From Clostridiales bacterium (GTDB lineage: Bacteria; Bacillota; Clostridia; Oscillospirales; Oscillospiraceae), in NCBI GenBank assembly GCA_004555205.1, contig SFIY01000005.1, positions 27,975 to 91,974 on the forward strand: a stretch of 64,000 nucleotides of DNA, in the 5' to 3' direction. The notes beneath the pieces were generated by a model. It had not been told where the DNA came from, searched no databases, and saw only the letters and a list, made by a program, of their open reading frames with translations. The position numbers were made by a program, and so were the translations under genes. Shown in pieces: positions 35,376 to 44,812 of the stretch (positions are counted from its first letter, which is position 1; each line of letters starts with the position of its first letter).

Positions 35376-36407
35376 TTACCGTTGGCTCTTGTCGTAGGGG
35401 ATACCCTCCGCCTTGGGTGCACGGGATTTTTTGGAAGTAAATGCCAGAACCACCAGCGTGATGATATAGGGCAGCATCCGGTACAGATGGGAGCTGACGC
35501 CGATCTCCGCCAGCCAATACACGCCGTCGCCGTTAATATCAATGGACGAATAGGCAGCCGCAACGCACTTGAACAGGCCGAACAGCAGCGATGCGCCGGC
35601 AATATTCAGCGGTTTCCAGTTGCCGAAGATCATCACCGCCAGCGCCAGGAAGCCGAAGCCTGCCACATCGCCGTTGGCGGTGCAGTTGGCGGTGGTCAGG
35701 GCGTAGACAAAGCCGCCCATGCCTGCCAGGAAGCCGGAGATCGTGGTGCCGGCATAGCGCATTTTATAGACATTGATGCCCAGCGAGTCAGCCGCCTGCG
35801 GATTTTCACCGCAGGCCCGCAGACGCAGACCGAACTTCGTCTTATACAGAATGATCGACAGCACTACAAACAGGATAATGCAAATATAGGTGGCGATATA
35901 GGTTTTGTTCAGGAAGGTCTCACCGAAGAAACCGAGATCGGTATTCTTATCAATGCCGAGGGTGGATTTCTTAATCATAAACCAACTGGCGGAGTCGCCG
36001 GTCGCCATTTGCAGGGTGTTCTGGTTGGCAATGATGCGCACCAGGAACAGCACCAGCGCCGGTGCCATCATGTTCAGCGCCGTGCCGCCGATCGTCTGGT
36101 CGGCACGCAGGTTGATGGATGCGAAGGACAGCAGCAGTGAGAAAATGGCGCCCATAATGCCTGCCGCCAGCATGGCCAGCAGCTCAAGGCCCTGCAGCGT
36201 TACCCAATCGCCGGCGGCTTTGGCCGCCAAGATGCCGCCGCTTGCCTGCATGATACGTACAAACATAACGCCGATAAAGGCACCGAAAATCATGATACCT
36301 TCCAGGGCGAGGTTGATGATACCGCTGCGCTCGGCAAACACACCCGCCAGCGCCACGATCATCAACGGAATCGCATAGATCAGGGTCTGTTGGATCAAAA
36401 ATGTCAT
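35376..36407 (-). CDS. ABC transporter permease (BMP/nucleoside type), second subunit
   Basis: 343 aa from the ATG at 36407, overlapping the stop of the previous permease (ATGA). About nine membrane helices; AERSGIINLALEGIMIFGAF and GENPQAADSLGINVYKMRY are the conserved BPD_transp_2 features of NupQ-like permeases (Bacillus NupNOPQ guanosine importer). It forms the channel with the 418-aa permease. Last gene of the transporter operon. Confidence 0.92.
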   Translation of the reverse strand: MTFLIQQTLIYAIPLMIVALAGVFAERSGIINLALEGIMIFGAFIGVMFVRIMQASGGILAAKAAGDWVTLQGLELLAMLAAGIMGAIFSLLLSFASINLRADQTIGGTALNMMAPALVLFLVRIIANQNTLQMATGDSASWFMIKKSTLGIDKNTDLGFFGETFLNKTYIATYICIILFVVLSIILYKTKFGLRLRACGENPQAADSLGINVYKMRYAGTTISGFLAGMGGFVYALTTANCTANGDVAGFGFLALAVMIFGNWKPLNIAGASLLFGLFKCVAAAYSSIDINGDGVYWLAEIGVSSHLYRMLPYIITLVVLAFTSKKSRAPKAEGIPYDKSQR

Positions 36408-37660
36408 TCTGCCTCGCCTCCTTCCTCCGGCTGCACAAGGGCATCCGGTGTTTGGTCCGTGATTTTTGCCTCCTGCGGAATCGCCGCCGTATTCTCCTTT
36501 TTCTTCCTGCGGCCGGTCAGCCACATGCGGATGACCAGCGAGAAGGCGGCCAGATAGACGATGACGGCAATGATCACATCGGTAATATACTCGTTGTAGG
36601 CCGTCAGGTTGGTAAGCTGCAAGCCCACAATGTCCAGCATAGCCATGAACACGGCGGCAAAGACCACGCCGATGGGATTGTTCAATGCCAGCAGGGCCAC
36701 GGGAATACCGTTGAAGCCCGTGGCAGGCAAAGACTGGTAGGTGGACCAGAAGAACTCCGTATTACCGGCGAGGTAATACAGCGATGCACCGGCTGCAGCC
36801 AGCGCACCGGCAATGGCCATAGACAGCACGATATTACGCTTATCGCGAATACCCGCATAACGCGCACTGTGGCGGTTGGCGCCGCAGGCCTTCAGCTCAT
36901 AGCCCAGCGTGGTCTTATTCATCATGATATACATGGCCACGGCAAGCACTATGGCGATCAGAATACCTGCATTGACCTGTGAGCCGGGAAAGATTTTATC
37001 CAAGCCCAGTTTAGGTGTTGCCACACCGTTGAAGCTGGTCTTATAGATATAGCCCGACTTGGTATTTTCCACCACATTCTTGAAATTACTGATATCGAAC
37101 ATCCAGGTGACCAGATTGGCGGCGATCCAGTTGGTCATAATGCACGCCAGCACCTCGTTAATGTTCAGAAATGCCTTCACCAGGCCGGGGATGGCGCCCC
37201 ACAGCGCGCCTGCCAGCATACCGCCCAGGAATGCCAGAACCCAGATCACACCGGCCGGAACGGCGGTAGAGGGAATACCCAGTGCGATCATCAGCGTGAC
37301 CATCGTACCCATCAGATACTGGCCGGGTGCGCCGATGTTGAAAAGGCCGGTCTTGAAGGCCACCGCCACGGACAGACCCGTCATAATCAGCGGCGTGGCG
37401 CGGAAGAGCATATTGCCCCAGTTGGCGGCATTAAAGCCCCATGTCAGCACGCCGGTGCTGCCTCGTCCGGTGGTAAAAATACCGGCAAAAATGATGCGCA
37501 CACCGTCCCATGCACCGGAAAGCGAAATTTTCGGGGTAATCAGGCCCACAATGAACACAACGATCGCGCCGATCACCAGACCGATCACAATGGAGATCAG
37601 AGAAGAAAGGACTTTTTTCGTGCCATCCTTACCGTAGAGTGTTGACAGCTTCTCTCTCAT
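36404..37660 (-). CDS. ABC transporter permease (BMP/nucleoside type), first subunit
   Basis: 418 aa. BPD_transp_2 family, NupP-like: FKTGLFNIGAPGQYLMGTMV and ACGANRHSARYAGI are the diagnostic stretches. A hydrophilic C-terminal tail of about 40 residues rich in K and E follows the last helix. Overlaps the ATPase gene upstream and the second permease downstream by 4 bases each, so the three are translationally coupled. Confidence 0.92.
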   Translation of the reverse strand: MREKLSTLYGKDGTKKVLSSLISIVIGLVIGAIVVFIVGLITPKISLSGAWDGVRIIFAGIFTTGRGSTGVLTWGFNAANWGNMLFRATPLIMTGLSVAVAFKTGLFNIGAPGQYLMGTMVTLMIALGIPSTAVPAGVIWVLAFLGGMLAGALWGAIPGLVKAFLNINEVLACIMTNWIAANLVTWMFDISNFKNVVENTKSGYIYKTSFNGVATPKLGLDKIFPGSQVNAGILIAIVLAVAMYIMMNKTTLGYELKACGANRHSARYAGIRDKRNIVLSMAIAGALAAAGASLYYLAGNTEFFWSTYQSLPATGFNGIPVALLALNNPIGVVFAAVFMAMLDIVGLQLTNLTAYNEYITDVIIAVIVYLAAFSLVIRMWLTGRRKKKENTAAIPQEAKITDQTPDALVQPEEGGEAE

Positions 37661-39207
37661 GCCGACTCGCCTCCCTTCTCCTCGCGCTTGGCGCCTGCCA
37701 TATACAGGCCCAGCTCCTGCACCGAAATCTTCTTGGGATCAAATTCGCCCACAATCTCGCCCTCGTAAAGCACCAGAATACGATCGCTCAGACTCATGAC
37801 CTCGTCCAGCTCCAGCGACACCAGCAGCACCGCCTTGCCGCGGTCGCGCTCAGCCACCAGTTGGCTGTGGATATACTCGATAGCGCCCACATCCAGACCG
37901 CGGGTAGGCTGCACCGCCACGATCAGCGGCTTGTCGCGGTCCACTTCGCGGGCAATAATCGCCTTTTGCTGGTTGCCGCCGGACATACTGCGTGCCACCG
38001 TAATGGGGCCCTGTCCGCTGCGGACATCGTACTGCTCAATCAGTTGTTCGGCATACTCACGCACTGCATCAAAACGAATGAAGCCGTTCTTCTGGAACCG
38101 CGGCTCCTGATAGCGCTGCAGTACCATGTTCTGTTCCAGCGTGAAGTCCAGAATCAGGCCGTGTTTATGGCGGTCCTCCGGAATATGGCTCATATTTTCG
38201 CCCCGCTGCTTGATAGGCAGATGGGTTATATCCTTGCCGCACAGCATGATGGTGCCCTCGCTCACCTTATCAAGTCCGGTCAGGCCGTGAATCAGTTCCG
38301 TCTGGCCGTTGCCATCAATACCGGCAATGCAGACGATCTCACCGGCACGCACATCAAAGCTGACATGCTCCACCGCGTTTTTCTTATGTAAGTGCGACGG
38401 CACGCACATATCACGCACGCTGAGCACGGTATCCGCCGGCTTGGCTTCGTCCTTCACCACCTCCAACTGCACCGGACGGCCCACCATCATGTTGGACAGC
38501 TCCTGCTTGTTGGTATCGGCGGTATTGACAGTACCTACATATTTGCCCTTACGCAAAACAGTGACACGATCCGCCACCTCCATGATCTCGTTGAGCTTAT
38601 GGGAGATAAAGAGGATGGATTTACCCTCCTTACTGAGGTTTTTCATAATTGACATCAGCTCGTCGATCTCCTGCGGAGTCAGAACGGCAGTGGGTTCATC
38701 AAAAATCAAAATCTCATTATCGCGGTAGAGCATCTTCAGGATTTCCACACGCTGCTGCATACCCACGGTAATGTCCTCCACTTTGGCATCCACATCCACC
38801 TTCAGGCCGTAGCGCTCAGATAGCTCCTGCACCTTTTCGCGAGCCTCTTTCTTTTGAATAAAGCCCAGCTTCGTGTTTTCTGCGCCCAAAATGATATTGT
38901 CCAGCACGGTAAACACATCCACCAACTGAAAATGCTGGTGCACCATGCCGATGCCCAAAGCTGTGGCATCATTGGGGTCATTGATTTTCACTACCTGTCC
39001 GTTTTTGCGGATCTCGCCGATCTCAGGCTGATAAAGCCCGAACAAAACGGACATTAAGGTAGATTTTCCGGCGCCGTTTTCGCCCAAGAGCGCGTGGATC
39101 TCACCCTTGCGAAGCTGCAGCGTAATGTCGTCATTCGCCTTAATGCCGGGGAACTCCTTGGTGATGTGATTCATTTCAATCACATACGGGGTTACACTCT
39201 CCATCAT
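37657..39207 (-). CDS. ABC transporter ATP-binding protein with two ABC domains (nucleoside importer)
   Basis: 516 aa, twin ABC cassettes as in sugar and nucleoside importers. First: LLGENGAGKSTLMSVL and VGMQQRVEILKML with Walker B ILIFDEPTAVLT. Second: the signature is SMSGGNQQKAIIAREV with IVAVQPTRGLDVGA, where the usual acidic Walker B end is altered (QPTRGLD), typical of the class. Drives uptake by the two permeases that follow. Start is ATG 39207 or 39204. Confidence 0.93.
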   Translation of the reverse strand: MMESVTPYVIEMNHITKEFPGIKANDDITLQLRKGEIHALLGENGAGKSTLMSVLFGLYQPEIGEIRKNGQVVKINDPNDATALGIGMVHQHFQLVDVFTVLDNIILGAENTKLGFIQKKEAREKVQELSERYGLKVDVDAKVEDITVGMQQRVEILKMLYRDNEILIFDEPTAVLTPQEIDELMSIMKNLSKEGKSILFISHKLNEIMEVADRVTVLRKGKYVGTVNTADTNKQELSNMMVGRPVQLEVVKDEAKPADTVLSVRDMCVPSHLHKKNAVEHVSFDVRAGEIVCIAGIDGNGQTELIHGLTGLDKVSEGTIMLCGKDITHLPIKQRGENMSHIPEDRHKHGLILDFTLEQNMVLQRYQEPRFQKNGFIRFDAVREYAEQLIEQYDVRSGQGPITVARSMSGGNQQKAIIAREVDRDKPLIVAVQPTRGLDVGAIEYIHSQLVAERDRGKAVLLVSLELDEVMSLSDRILVLYEGEIVGEFDPKKISVQELGLYMAGAKREEKGGESA

Positions 39208-39345
39208 GTCACCTGCTTTCCTCGTATTTGCCTCTTTCTCCTATTATTTTCATCTTTACAGAGTTTAGACAATTATAACCGTTTCCACTCAAAATTGCAA
39301 GGTTTGTACGAATCTCAGGGCTTTGCCGGCGCATTTTTTTGTATA

Positions 39346-39379
39346 AAGAATAAAGAGGGCTTGTGCCCTCTTTATTCTT
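39346..39379 (-). terminator. Hairpin between the binding-protein gene and its ABC genes
   Basis: 15-bp stem AAGAATAAAGAGGGC / GCCCTCTTTATTCTT, loop TTGT. It lies in the 184-base gap after the binding-protein stop. Partial termination here would give more binding protein than transporter (inference). Confidence 0.75.
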
Positions 39380-39391
39380 ATGCTGCATCAA

Positions 39392-40498
39392 TCAGATGAT
39401 GTTCAAAGCAACATGCTCGGTGGAAGCCAGTTTATTGAAGTCGGCGTCAATGGTAATGGTGCCGTCCACGATCTTGGCAAACATATCGTTGTACTCTTCC
39501 ACACTCCAGTTTTCCAGGGACCAGGTGGCGGTGGGCAGACCCACAGCGCCCTCAGCAGCACCCAGGTTGGCGCAGTTATCGCCGCCGAACTTCTCAACGA
39601 AGGTGCCGTCGTAGGCAGCAGTCAGCGCCATCTGCGCAGCCTCACCAATACCCTTCAGAGCAGAGGTGATAACGGTATCGGAGGCGAAGGACTGGTCAAC
39701 GTCCACACCGATCACAGCGGCATCGTTAGCGGATGCAGCAGCCGCGATGGAATCGAAGATGGAGCCGCCGCAGGAGAAGATGACCTCAGTGCCGTTCTCA
39801 TACCAGCCGGAAGCCAGCGCCTGCAGCTCGGCAGAGGGCTGGAAGTTGGCGCCATACTGCCAGGTGTAGTTCATTTCGACATTCACACCCTTGACAGCCG
39901 CAGCAGCCTCAGCGCCCTGCACATAACCGTAACCGTAACGGCAGCAGGCATCGTTGGTGCCGCCGCCACCGCCGCAGAAGCCCAGCTTGGTGTAGCCTTC
40001 CATCACGGCAGCATAGCCGGCCAGATAGCCGCACTGCTCCTCATGGAAGACGATACCGGCCACATTGTCCATACCCAGGGACCAGCCATCGATGAATACG
40101 AACATGACATCCGTAAATTCGGCAGCAGCCTTTGCCAATGCGTTGCCCTGCATAAAGCCGGCGCAAACGACGACCTTGGCGCCGTTCTCAACGGCAGCCT
40201 TCATGGCGTCATAGCGGTCATCATCGGTAGCCTCAGCGCCGTTAGCAGGCTGATAATACTTGTAGGACTTTTCGTTCTTGGCAGCAAACAGCTTCACGCC
40301 GTCGTAAGTACCCTGGTTAAAGGACTTATCCTTCAACTGGCCAACGTCGGTCACGAAAGCGATCTCATACTTGCCGTCTTCGCTGGTCATCTCATCAGCG
40401 ATGCTGTCGGGATTGGTTCCATCTGTCTGGCCGCCACCGCAGGCGACCAGAGAAAGCGCCATCACCAGAGCCAGGAGCAGGGATAAAAACTTTTTCAT
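39392..40498 (-). CDS. BMP-family substrate-binding lipoprotein (nucleoside uptake)
   Basis: 368 aa from the ATG at 40498 (10 bases after GGAAGG). Lipoprotein signal peptide with lipobox LVACGG, Cys20. The Bmp/Med fold is shown by IAFVTDVGQLKDKSFNQGTYDG, GFMQGNALAKAA and FIDGWS. Binds purine nucleosides in characterised relatives. Followed by the ABC genes and preceded by deoC, which degrades the deoxyribose part; the context fits nucleoside scavenging. Confidence 0.92.
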   Translation of the reverse strand: MKKFLSLLLALVMALSLVACGGGQTDGTNPDSIADEMTSEDGKYEIAFVTDVGQLKDKSFNQGTYDGVKLFAAKNEKSYKYYQPANGAEATDDDRYDAMKAAVENGAKVVVCAGFMQGNALAKAAAEFTDVMFVFIDGWSLGMDNVAGIVFHEEQCGYLAGYAAVMEGYTKLGFCGGGGGTNDACCRYGYGYVQGAEAAAAVKGVNVEMNYTWQYGANFQPSAELQALASGWYENGTEVIFSCGGSIFDSIAAAASANDAAVIGVDVDQSFASDTVITSALKGIGEAAQMALTAAYDGTFVEKFGGDNCANLGAAEGAVGLPTATWSLENWSVEEYNDMFAKIVDGTITIDADFNKLASTEHVALNII

Positions 40499-40545
40499 AA
40501 TCTTCATACCTTCCTTTCAATTTTGAGGGACATCCCCTTATGGGC

Positions 40546-40574
40546 ATTATAGCAAAGGAACTATGCAAAGGCAA
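40546..40574 (-). promoter_or_regulatory. Promoter of the nucleoside transporter operon
   Basis: Minus strand TTGCCT (40569-40574), 17-base spacer ending TGC, TATAAT (40546-40551). Confidence 0.7.
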
Positions 40575-40614
40575 GTCTTTTGTGAATTTTATCCAATTTT
40601 GCCTGCAAAGCGAC

Positions 40615-40647
40615 AGTGCCCGTCCTTTTCACAAGGACAAGCACTGC
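40615..40647 (-). terminator. Possible hairpin after deoC
   Basis: Stem CAGTGC-N2-GTCCTT / AAGGAC-N2-GCACTG just beyond the deoC stop. No T run follows, so it may be a weak terminator or an RNA-stabilising hairpin. Confidence 0.35.
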
Positions 40648-40678
40648 GAATAATTTGTTTATATCGTACACATATTGG

Positions 40679-41341
40679 TTATTTTTCCATCATTTTGACG
40701 GTTTTTACAATGCGGCTGGTCCCCAATCTGTCAGCTCCCAGCGCCACAAAATCGCGGGCATCGTCCAGACCGGCAATACCGCCGGCCGCCTTGATTTTCA
40801 CATGAGGCGAAACATGTGCCTTGAACAGGGCAATGTCCTCCCGTGTGGCGCCACCGCCGCCAAAGCCGGTGGAGGTCTTGATAAACTCGGCGCCGGATTC
40901 ACTGACCACGCGGCACATTTCGATCTTTTCCTCGTCCGTCAGCAGGCAGGTTTCGATAATCACCTTCAGCAGCTTACCGCCGCAGTGCGCCTTCACCGCG
41001 CGGATCTCCTCCAAAACCTGATCGTACAGACCGTCCTTGACCCAGCCGATGTTGATGACCATGTCGATTTCATCGGCGCCGTTCTTCACCGCGTCGGCCG
41101 CCTCAAAGCATTTTACCGCGGTGGTCGAATAGCCGTTGGGGAAGCCGATCACCGTGCAGATGGCGATTTTCCCCGCCGCATATGCCGCCGCCTGCTTCAC
41201 ATAGGAAGCCGGAATACAGACGCTGGCGCAGCCATAGCGGATGCCGTCGTCACAAATGGCTTGAATCTCAGACCAGGTGGCATTCTGCGCCAGTAAGGTA
41301 TGGTCTACCTTAGCGAGGATCTCCTGTATCTCCTGTTTCAT
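40679..41341 (-). CDS. deoC: Deoxyribose-phosphate aldolase
   Basis: 220 aa. Class I aldolase: DHTLLAQNATW at the start, Schiff-base Lys in LLKVIIETCLL, and FIKTSTGFGGGGATREDI. It cleaves deoxyribose-5-phosphate to glyceraldehyde-3-phosphate and acetaldehyde. Upstream of the nucleoside importer in the same direction. I see no clear promoter in 41342-41420. Confidence 0.95.
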   Translation of the reverse strand: MKQEIQEILAKVDHTLLAQNATWSEIQAICDDGIRYGCASVCIPASYVKQAAAYAAGKIAICTVIGFPNGYSTTAVKCFEAADAVKNGADEIDMVINIGWVKDGLYDQVLEEIRAVKAHCGGKLLKVIIETCLLTDEEKIEMCRVVSESGAEFIKTSTGFGGGGATREDIALFKAHVSPHVKIKAAGGIAGLDDARDFVALGADRLGTSRIVKTVKMMEK

Positions 41342-41420
41342 ATTGTTTCTCCTTTTTACAAGCTATTGGCAGGAAATCTACCGTCATTGCCGGAAAATAT
41401 GTATCCCCTGCACAGGGAAA

Positions 41421-41447
41421 GCAGGGCGGAGAATCCCTCCGCCCTGC
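41421..41447 (-). terminator. Rubrerythrin terminator
   Basis: Stem GCAGGGCGGAG / CTCCGCCCTGC, followed by TTTCCC on the minus strand, 10 bases after the rubrerythrin stop. Confidence 0.7.
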
Positions 41448-41456
41448 AAATGATTC

Positions 41457-42017
41457 TTAGAAGTAGCGCTTCAGCAGGCCCTCGAAAGCCTTGCCGTGAC
41501 GGGCCTCGTCGCGGGCCATCTCGTGGACGGTATCATGGATCGCATCCAGATTGTACTTCTTGGCCAGCTTAGCCAGCTCGAACTTACCGGCGGTAGCGCC
41601 GTTCTCGGCATCCACGCGCATAGCCAGATTCTTCTTGGTAGAATCGGTGACAACCTCGCCCAGCAGCTCGGCAAACTTGGCAGCGTGCTCAGCCTCCTCC
41701 AGGCCGGCCTTCTCCCAGTACATGCCGATTTCGGGATAGCCCTCCCGGTGTGCCACACGGGCCATCGCCAGATACATACCGACTTCCGTGCACTCGCCCT
41801 CGAAGTTGGCGCGCAAACCTGCGATGATCTCTTCCTGCACCTCGGCGGGAACATCATTGCCGAACACCTTGCCTACGCCCACAACATGCTCTGCCGCCCA
41901 GCTCTTCTCCTCGGACTGCTGGATAAACTTATCAGCGCCAACATGGCAAACGGGGCACTCAGCCGGAGCCGTATCACCTTCATGCACATAACCGCATACA
42001 CTGCAAACCCATTTCAT
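41457..42017 (-). CDS. Reverse rubrerythrin (rubredoxin domain first)
   Basis: 186 aa. An N-terminal rubredoxin-like iron site (CSVCGYVHEG and CPVCHVGADKF) precedes the di-iron four-helix bundle (FEGECTEVGMYLAMARVA, EEAEHAAKFAELL, EMARDEARHGKAFEG). This is the reverse order of classic rubrerythrin and fits clostridial NADH-linked peroxide reductases. It removes H2O2 and oxygen in the cytoplasm. Sixty-three bases downstream of the Fur/PerR-type gene and probably co-transcribed. Confidence 0.93.
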   Translation of the reverse strand: MKWVCSVCGYVHEGDTAPAECPVCHVGADKFIQQSEEKSWAAEHVVGVGKVFGNDVPAEVQEEIIAGLRANFEGECTEVGMYLAMARVAHREGYPEIGMYWEKAGLEEAEHAAKFAELLGEVVTDSTKKNLAMRVDAENGATAGKFELAKLAKKYNLDAIHDTVHEMARDEARHGKAFEGLLKRYF

Positions 42018-42080
42018 TTTCGTAATCTCCTTTTCATTATCATTTTATTATTTGAAGCGCAAAGTTTCCTTTGCGGCAGT

Positions 42081-42461
42081 TCACATTTGACAGTCGCTGC
42101 AGCATCCGTGGAACAGCACGGTATAATCTGTCAGCTCATAGCCGCAGCGATCCTCCACCGCAGCGCACAAATCACCCAAAGGCGGCATTTCCACATCGTC
42201 CATCCTGCCGCACACATCGCAATGGACATGGTAGTGCGGGTGCGTTTGGTGATCGTAATGATAGGCGCCGTCCGCCACCGGTATACGCAAAATCGTTCCC
42301 TGCTCTGCCATGCGGTTGAGCACACGGTAGACCGTCGCCTTACTGATTGTAGGATGCGCAGTACGCACATGCTCATACACCTCATGGGCCGTAGGGTGAT
42401 TTTTCAGCTCACACAGGGCGGCATAGATCATATTCTTTTGTACGGTATGCCGCTCATGCAT
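42081..42461 (-). CDS. Fur/PerR-family peroxide-responsive repressor
   Basis: 126 aa from the ATG at 42461, 8 bases after AAGGAG. Winged HTH (HPTAHEVYEHVRTAHPTISKATVYRVLNRMAEQG) and metal sites: the His-rich HYDHQTHPHYHVHCDVCGRMDD and the terminal CCSDC, i.e. the two CxxC pairs of the structural zinc. Neighbourhood with rubrerythrin suggests PerR function rather than iron uptake control (inference). Confidence 0.88.
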   Translation of the reverse strand: MHERHTVQKNMIYAALCELKNHPTAHEVYEHVRTAHPTISKATVYRVLNRMAEQGTILRIPVADGAYHYDHQTHPHYHVHCDVCGRMDDVEMPPLGDLCAAVEDRCGYELTDYTVLFHGCCSDCQM

Positions 42462-42508
42462 CGGTGTCGCTCCTTGTTGCCGCTTATTGATATCTATTCT
42501 CAATTAGT

Positions 42509-42536
42509 ATTATATCCCATTTTTGTAATTTGTCAA
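42509..42536 (-). promoter_or_regulatory. Promoter of perR-like gene and rubrerythrin
   Basis: Minus strand TTGACA (42531-42536), 16-base spacer, TATAAT (42509-42514). AT-rich semi-palindromic sequence over 42490-42520 could be a Per/Fur box, but it is not a close consensus match. Confidence 0.65.
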
Positions 42537-42548
42537 TAGGAAAATTGA

Positions 42549-42582
42549 AAAAAATACGACTGTCTTTCGACAGTCGTATTTT
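42549..42582. terminator. Terminator after the EF-G paralogue
   Basis: Stem AAAATACGACTGTC / GACAGTCGTATTTT with loop TTTC directly after the stop at 42592. Confidence 0.85.
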
Positions 42583-42591
42583 AACAGGCAG

Positions 42592-44655
42592 TTATTCAGC
42601 CTCCGCCAGTGCTTTCGCCTCGGCGATCGCCTTCTCCTGCGCCGCAGCGGGGCAATCCTCGTAGCGGACGAAGTTGAAGGTAAAGGTACCGCGGGACTGG
42701 GTCATGGAACGCAGATCGATCGCATAGCTCATCATCTCAGCCATGGGCACTTCGGCCTCCAGCACCTGCTCACCGTCGCCGGTGGGATTCATACCCATGA
42801 CGCGGCCGCGGCGCTTGTTCAAATCGCCCATCACATCGCCCAGATAGTTGTCGGGGATGGTGACCTTCAGCTCGCCGATAGGCTCCATCAGAACGGGCTT
42901 CGCCTCGGGCAGAGCGGCCTTGAATGCCAGGTTGGCGGCCAGCTTGAAGGCGATTTCGGAGGAGTCAACGGGGTGGTAGGAACCGTCGACCAGGGTGGCC
43001 TTCAGGTACACCACGGGATAGCCGGCCAGCACACCGTGCAGGCAGCTCTCGCGCAGGCCCTTTTCCACGGCGGGGAAGTAGTTCTTGGGCACGGAGCCGC
43101 CGAACACGTTTTCTTCAAAGATCATATCTTCCTGCTCGCTCTGCGGCTCGAAGATAATATGCACGTCACCGAACTGGCCGCTGCCGCCGGTCTGCTTCTT
43201 ATAGCGGCCCTGCTTGCGGACGGTGGAGCGGATCTTCTCGCGGTAAGCAACGCGCGGCGTATCCAGCTCAGCATCCACGCCGAAGCGGGACTTCAGCTTG
43301 GCGCACAGCACATCGATCTGGATGTCGCCGGCACCGGCGATGACGGTCTGGTGGGTTTCGGGATTATTGGTGACCTTGAAGGTGGGGTCTTCCTCGTTCA
43401 GCTTGTTCAGACCCGTACCCAGCTTTTCGATCTCCTGCTTGGTCTTGGGAGAAATGGCACGCTCATAGCAGGGCTGTGCATAATCCATGGCAGCCAGCTT
43501 GACAATGTTCTTGCCGTCGCACAGGGTATCGCCGGTCTTGACCTTATCCATCTTGCCGATGGCGCCGATATCGCCGCAGCAGATCTCCTTGGTCTCTTCA
43601 CTCTTCTTGCCCTTCATAAAGTACAGGCGGCCCAGCTTTTCGGTGTTGCCGGTGGTCACATTGTAAAGCGACATATCGCTGGTAACCTTGCCGCGAATAA
43701 CCTTAATCATGGAGTACTTGCCGTACTGGTCGGAAATGGTCTTGAACACGATGGCAGCGGTAGCGCCGTTGGGGTCGATAGCCACTTCCACGGCGTTGCC
43801 GTCCTCATCCTCAGCCGCCTCAGCGGGCATATCAGTGGCAACGGGAACCAGGTCGATGATGGTCTGCATCAGCATCTCAACGCCCATACCGGTCATAGCC
43901 GAGCCGCACAGCACGGGGCAGATGCTGCCGTCGCGCACGCCGATCTTCAGGCCCTTGGCCATATCCTCGGCGGACAGCTCCATGGTCTCGAAGAACTTCT
44001 CCATCAGCTCCTCATCCGCACCGGCGGCAGCTTCCATCAGCTCGGCGCGCAGCGCCTCCACCTCGTCAGCCATGTCAGCGGGGATGGCGCAGGCCGCCAC
44101 CTTGCCGCCCTTGACTTCGTAAGCGGTATTGTGCAGCAGGTCAACGATCGCGGTGACCTTCTTGTTGTCGTCGATCACGGGAGCGACGATGGGAGCGATC
44201 ACCTGACCGAACTTCGCCTTGATGGCCTCCAGGCAGGAGGCATAATCGCTGTTGTCTTCTTCCGTGCGGTTGACAAAGATCATGCGGGGCTTCTTACCCA
44301 GCATCTTCCAGGAACGCTCCATACCGACGGACAGGCCGTCCTTGGCGTTACCCACGATTACGGCGCATTCGGCGGCGCGGATAGCGGACAGCGCTTCGCC
44401 GGAGAAGTCAAAGTTACCGGGGGCATCCATCACGTTGATCTTCACGCCCTTGTAGTTGACAGGTGCAAATGCCAGAGAAATAGAGATCTGGCGCTTGATT
44501 TCTTCTGCGTCGTAGTCACAGGTGGTGTTGCCGTCGGCCGTTTTGCCGAAACGATCCGTGCCCTTGGTCATAAAGAGCATCTGCTCTGCCAAAGAGGTCT
44601 TACCGGAGCCGCCGTGGCCCAGCAGCGCGATATTACGAATATCATTAGCGGTCAT
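42592..44655 (-). CDS. Elongation factor G-like protein (EF-G paralogue)
   Basis: 687 aa from the ATG at 44655. Five-domain EF-G layout: GTPase start NIALLGHGGSGKTSLAEQML, DAPGNFDF as G3, then domains II-V ending TFNFVRYEDCPAA. It differs from translating EF-G in two ways: the P-loop is GHGGSGKT rather than AHIDAGKT, and the G4 box reads VNRTEED instead of NKMD. It belongs to the poorly understood EF-G2/FusA2-like branch. Monocistronic with a good promoter. Probably not the main translocase. Confidence 0.9.
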   Translation of the reverse strand: MTANDIRNIALLGHGGSGKTSLAEQMLFMTKGTDRFGKTADGNTTCDYDAEEIKRQISISLAFAPVNYKGVKINVMDAPGNFDFSGEALSAIRAAECAVIVGNAKDGLSVGMERSWKMLGKKPRMIFVNRTEEDNSDYASCLEAIKAKFGQVIAPIVAPVIDDNKKVTAIVDLLHNTAYEVKGGKVAACAIPADMADEVEALRAELMEAAAGADEELMEKFFETMELSAEDMAKGLKIGVRDGSICPVLCGSAMTGMGVEMLMQTIIDLVPVATDMPAEAAEDEDGNAVEVAIDPNGATAAIVFKTISDQYGKYSMIKVIRGKVTSDMSLYNVTTGNTEKLGRLYFMKGKKSEETKEICCGDIGAIGKMDKVKTGDTLCDGKNIVKLAAMDYAQPCYERAISPKTKQEIEKLGTGLNKLNEEDPTFKVTNNPETHQTVIAGAGDIQIDVLCAKLKSRFGVDAELDTPRVAYREKIRSTVRKQGRYKKQTGGSGQFGDVHIIFEPQSEQEDMIFEENVFGGSVPKNYFPAVEKGLRESCLHGVLAGYPVVYLKATLVDGSYHPVDSSEIAFKLAANLAFKAALPEAKPVLMEPIGELKVTIPDNYLGDVMGDLNKRRGRVMGMNPTGDGEQVLEAEVPMAEMMSYAIDLRSMTQSRGTFTFNFVRYEDCPAAAQEKAIAEAKALAEAE

Positions 44656-44724
44656 AATTCTGAGTTCTCCCTTCATTTGATAAAGCGTGTTTTTGAAAAA
44701 ACGCGCAAATCGCTCAATATGCTG

Positions 44725-44753
44725 ATTATATCTTATTTTTCCTAATCTGACAA
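44725..44753 (-). promoter_or_regulatory. Promoter of the EF-G paralogue
   Basis: Minus strand TTGTCA (44748-44753), 17-base spacer, TATAAT (44725-44730). Confidence 0.7.
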
Positions 44754-44812
44754 CTACATTTTTCCGTTTTTTTGGTAGAATTTATCGTCAAAAATTTATT
44801 GTGTATGCCCAA

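Noticed and set aside
42973..44745. 590-aa plus-strand ORF opposite the EF-G paralogue
   Set aside because: Antisense shadow; His/Gly-rich, no domain.
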